From contig JAFEEV010000024.1 of NCBI GenBank assembly GCA_018240935.1, positions 1 through 14,969 on the forward strand: a stretch of 14,969 nucleotides of DNA, read 5' to 3'. This document shows positions 14,907 to 14,969 of this stretch, piece by piece. The DNA is from Pseudomonadota bacterium. Its GTDB lineage: Bacteria > Pseudomonadota > Gammaproteobacteria > Burkholderiales > Nitrosomonadaceae. The notes under the pieces are model-generated. The model made no database searches, was not told where the DNA came from, and saw only the letters and a program-made list of their open reading frames with translations. The translations under genes were made by a program, and so were the position numbers. Position 1 is the first letter of the stretch, and each line of letters starts with the position of its first letter.

Positions 14907-14969
14907 CCGGCGGCAAGCTCCCGAGATTTTCGCTACGAGATTAAAAAACGCCCGCCACAAAAACCTAAA

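Noticed and set aside
14907..14969. Minus-strand open frame entering from the right edge
   Set aside because: Only about 23 codons are open before a stop, with no recognisable motif; too little sequence to call a gene end.

Overview
The window looks like a chromosomal segment of a betaproteobacterium. A nitrosomonad (Nitrosomonas-like ammonia oxidiser) is my best guess, from the gene order ribE-ribBX-ribH-nusB-thiL-pgpA, the RibBX-type fusion, the roughly balanced base composition and the short terminal-inverted-repeat elements between genes. The genus is an inference. No phage, conjugation, CRISPR or intact transposase gene is visible.

Left part (1-5213): a truncated cutA (minus) and a small two-helix membrane protein (plus) diverge from a short shared spacer. 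A 139-bp palindromic repeat element follows. Next comes a tight minus-strand housekeeping operon, transcribed right to left: riboflavin synthase (ribE), a RibBX-type DHBP synthase, lumazine synthase (ribH), nusB, thiL and pgpA. Junctions overlap or are a few bases long, except between the RibBX gene and ribH. There a 145-bp element with perfect 16-bp terminal inverted repeats has inserted and now supplies the last 12 codons and stop of the RibBX gene. ribD and a functional GTP cyclohydrolase II are not in the window.

Middle part (5304-9597, all minus): a secreted histidine-rich TPR protein, a DUF4242 protein, and a NemR-like TetR repressor with near-identical CGACCGGT palindromes in front of its own gene and in front of the DUF4242 gene. 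Then come tRNA-Arg(CCG) with its own promoter and a CorB/YfjD-type membrane protein with CBS domains. The regulator, DUF4242 and TPR genes probably form a small repressor-controlled unit.

Right part (9598-14969): a 302-bp AT-rich spacer leads into two plus-strand cyanophycin synthetase homologues whose start and stop codons overlap (ATGA). The downstream gene is a full-length CphA with both ligase modules, but its N-domain HxxEH motif is changed to HVLEF. The upstream gene (called cphA' here) keeps an intact HILEH motif but has a degraded Mur-ligase P-loop and no C-terminal ligase lobe. The two seem to have partitioned the three activities of a single-chain CphA: one may make primers or support the complex, the other polymerises Asp-Arg. 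This pair is the most interesting system in the window. A strong 17-bp-arm hairpin lies just downstream of cphA.
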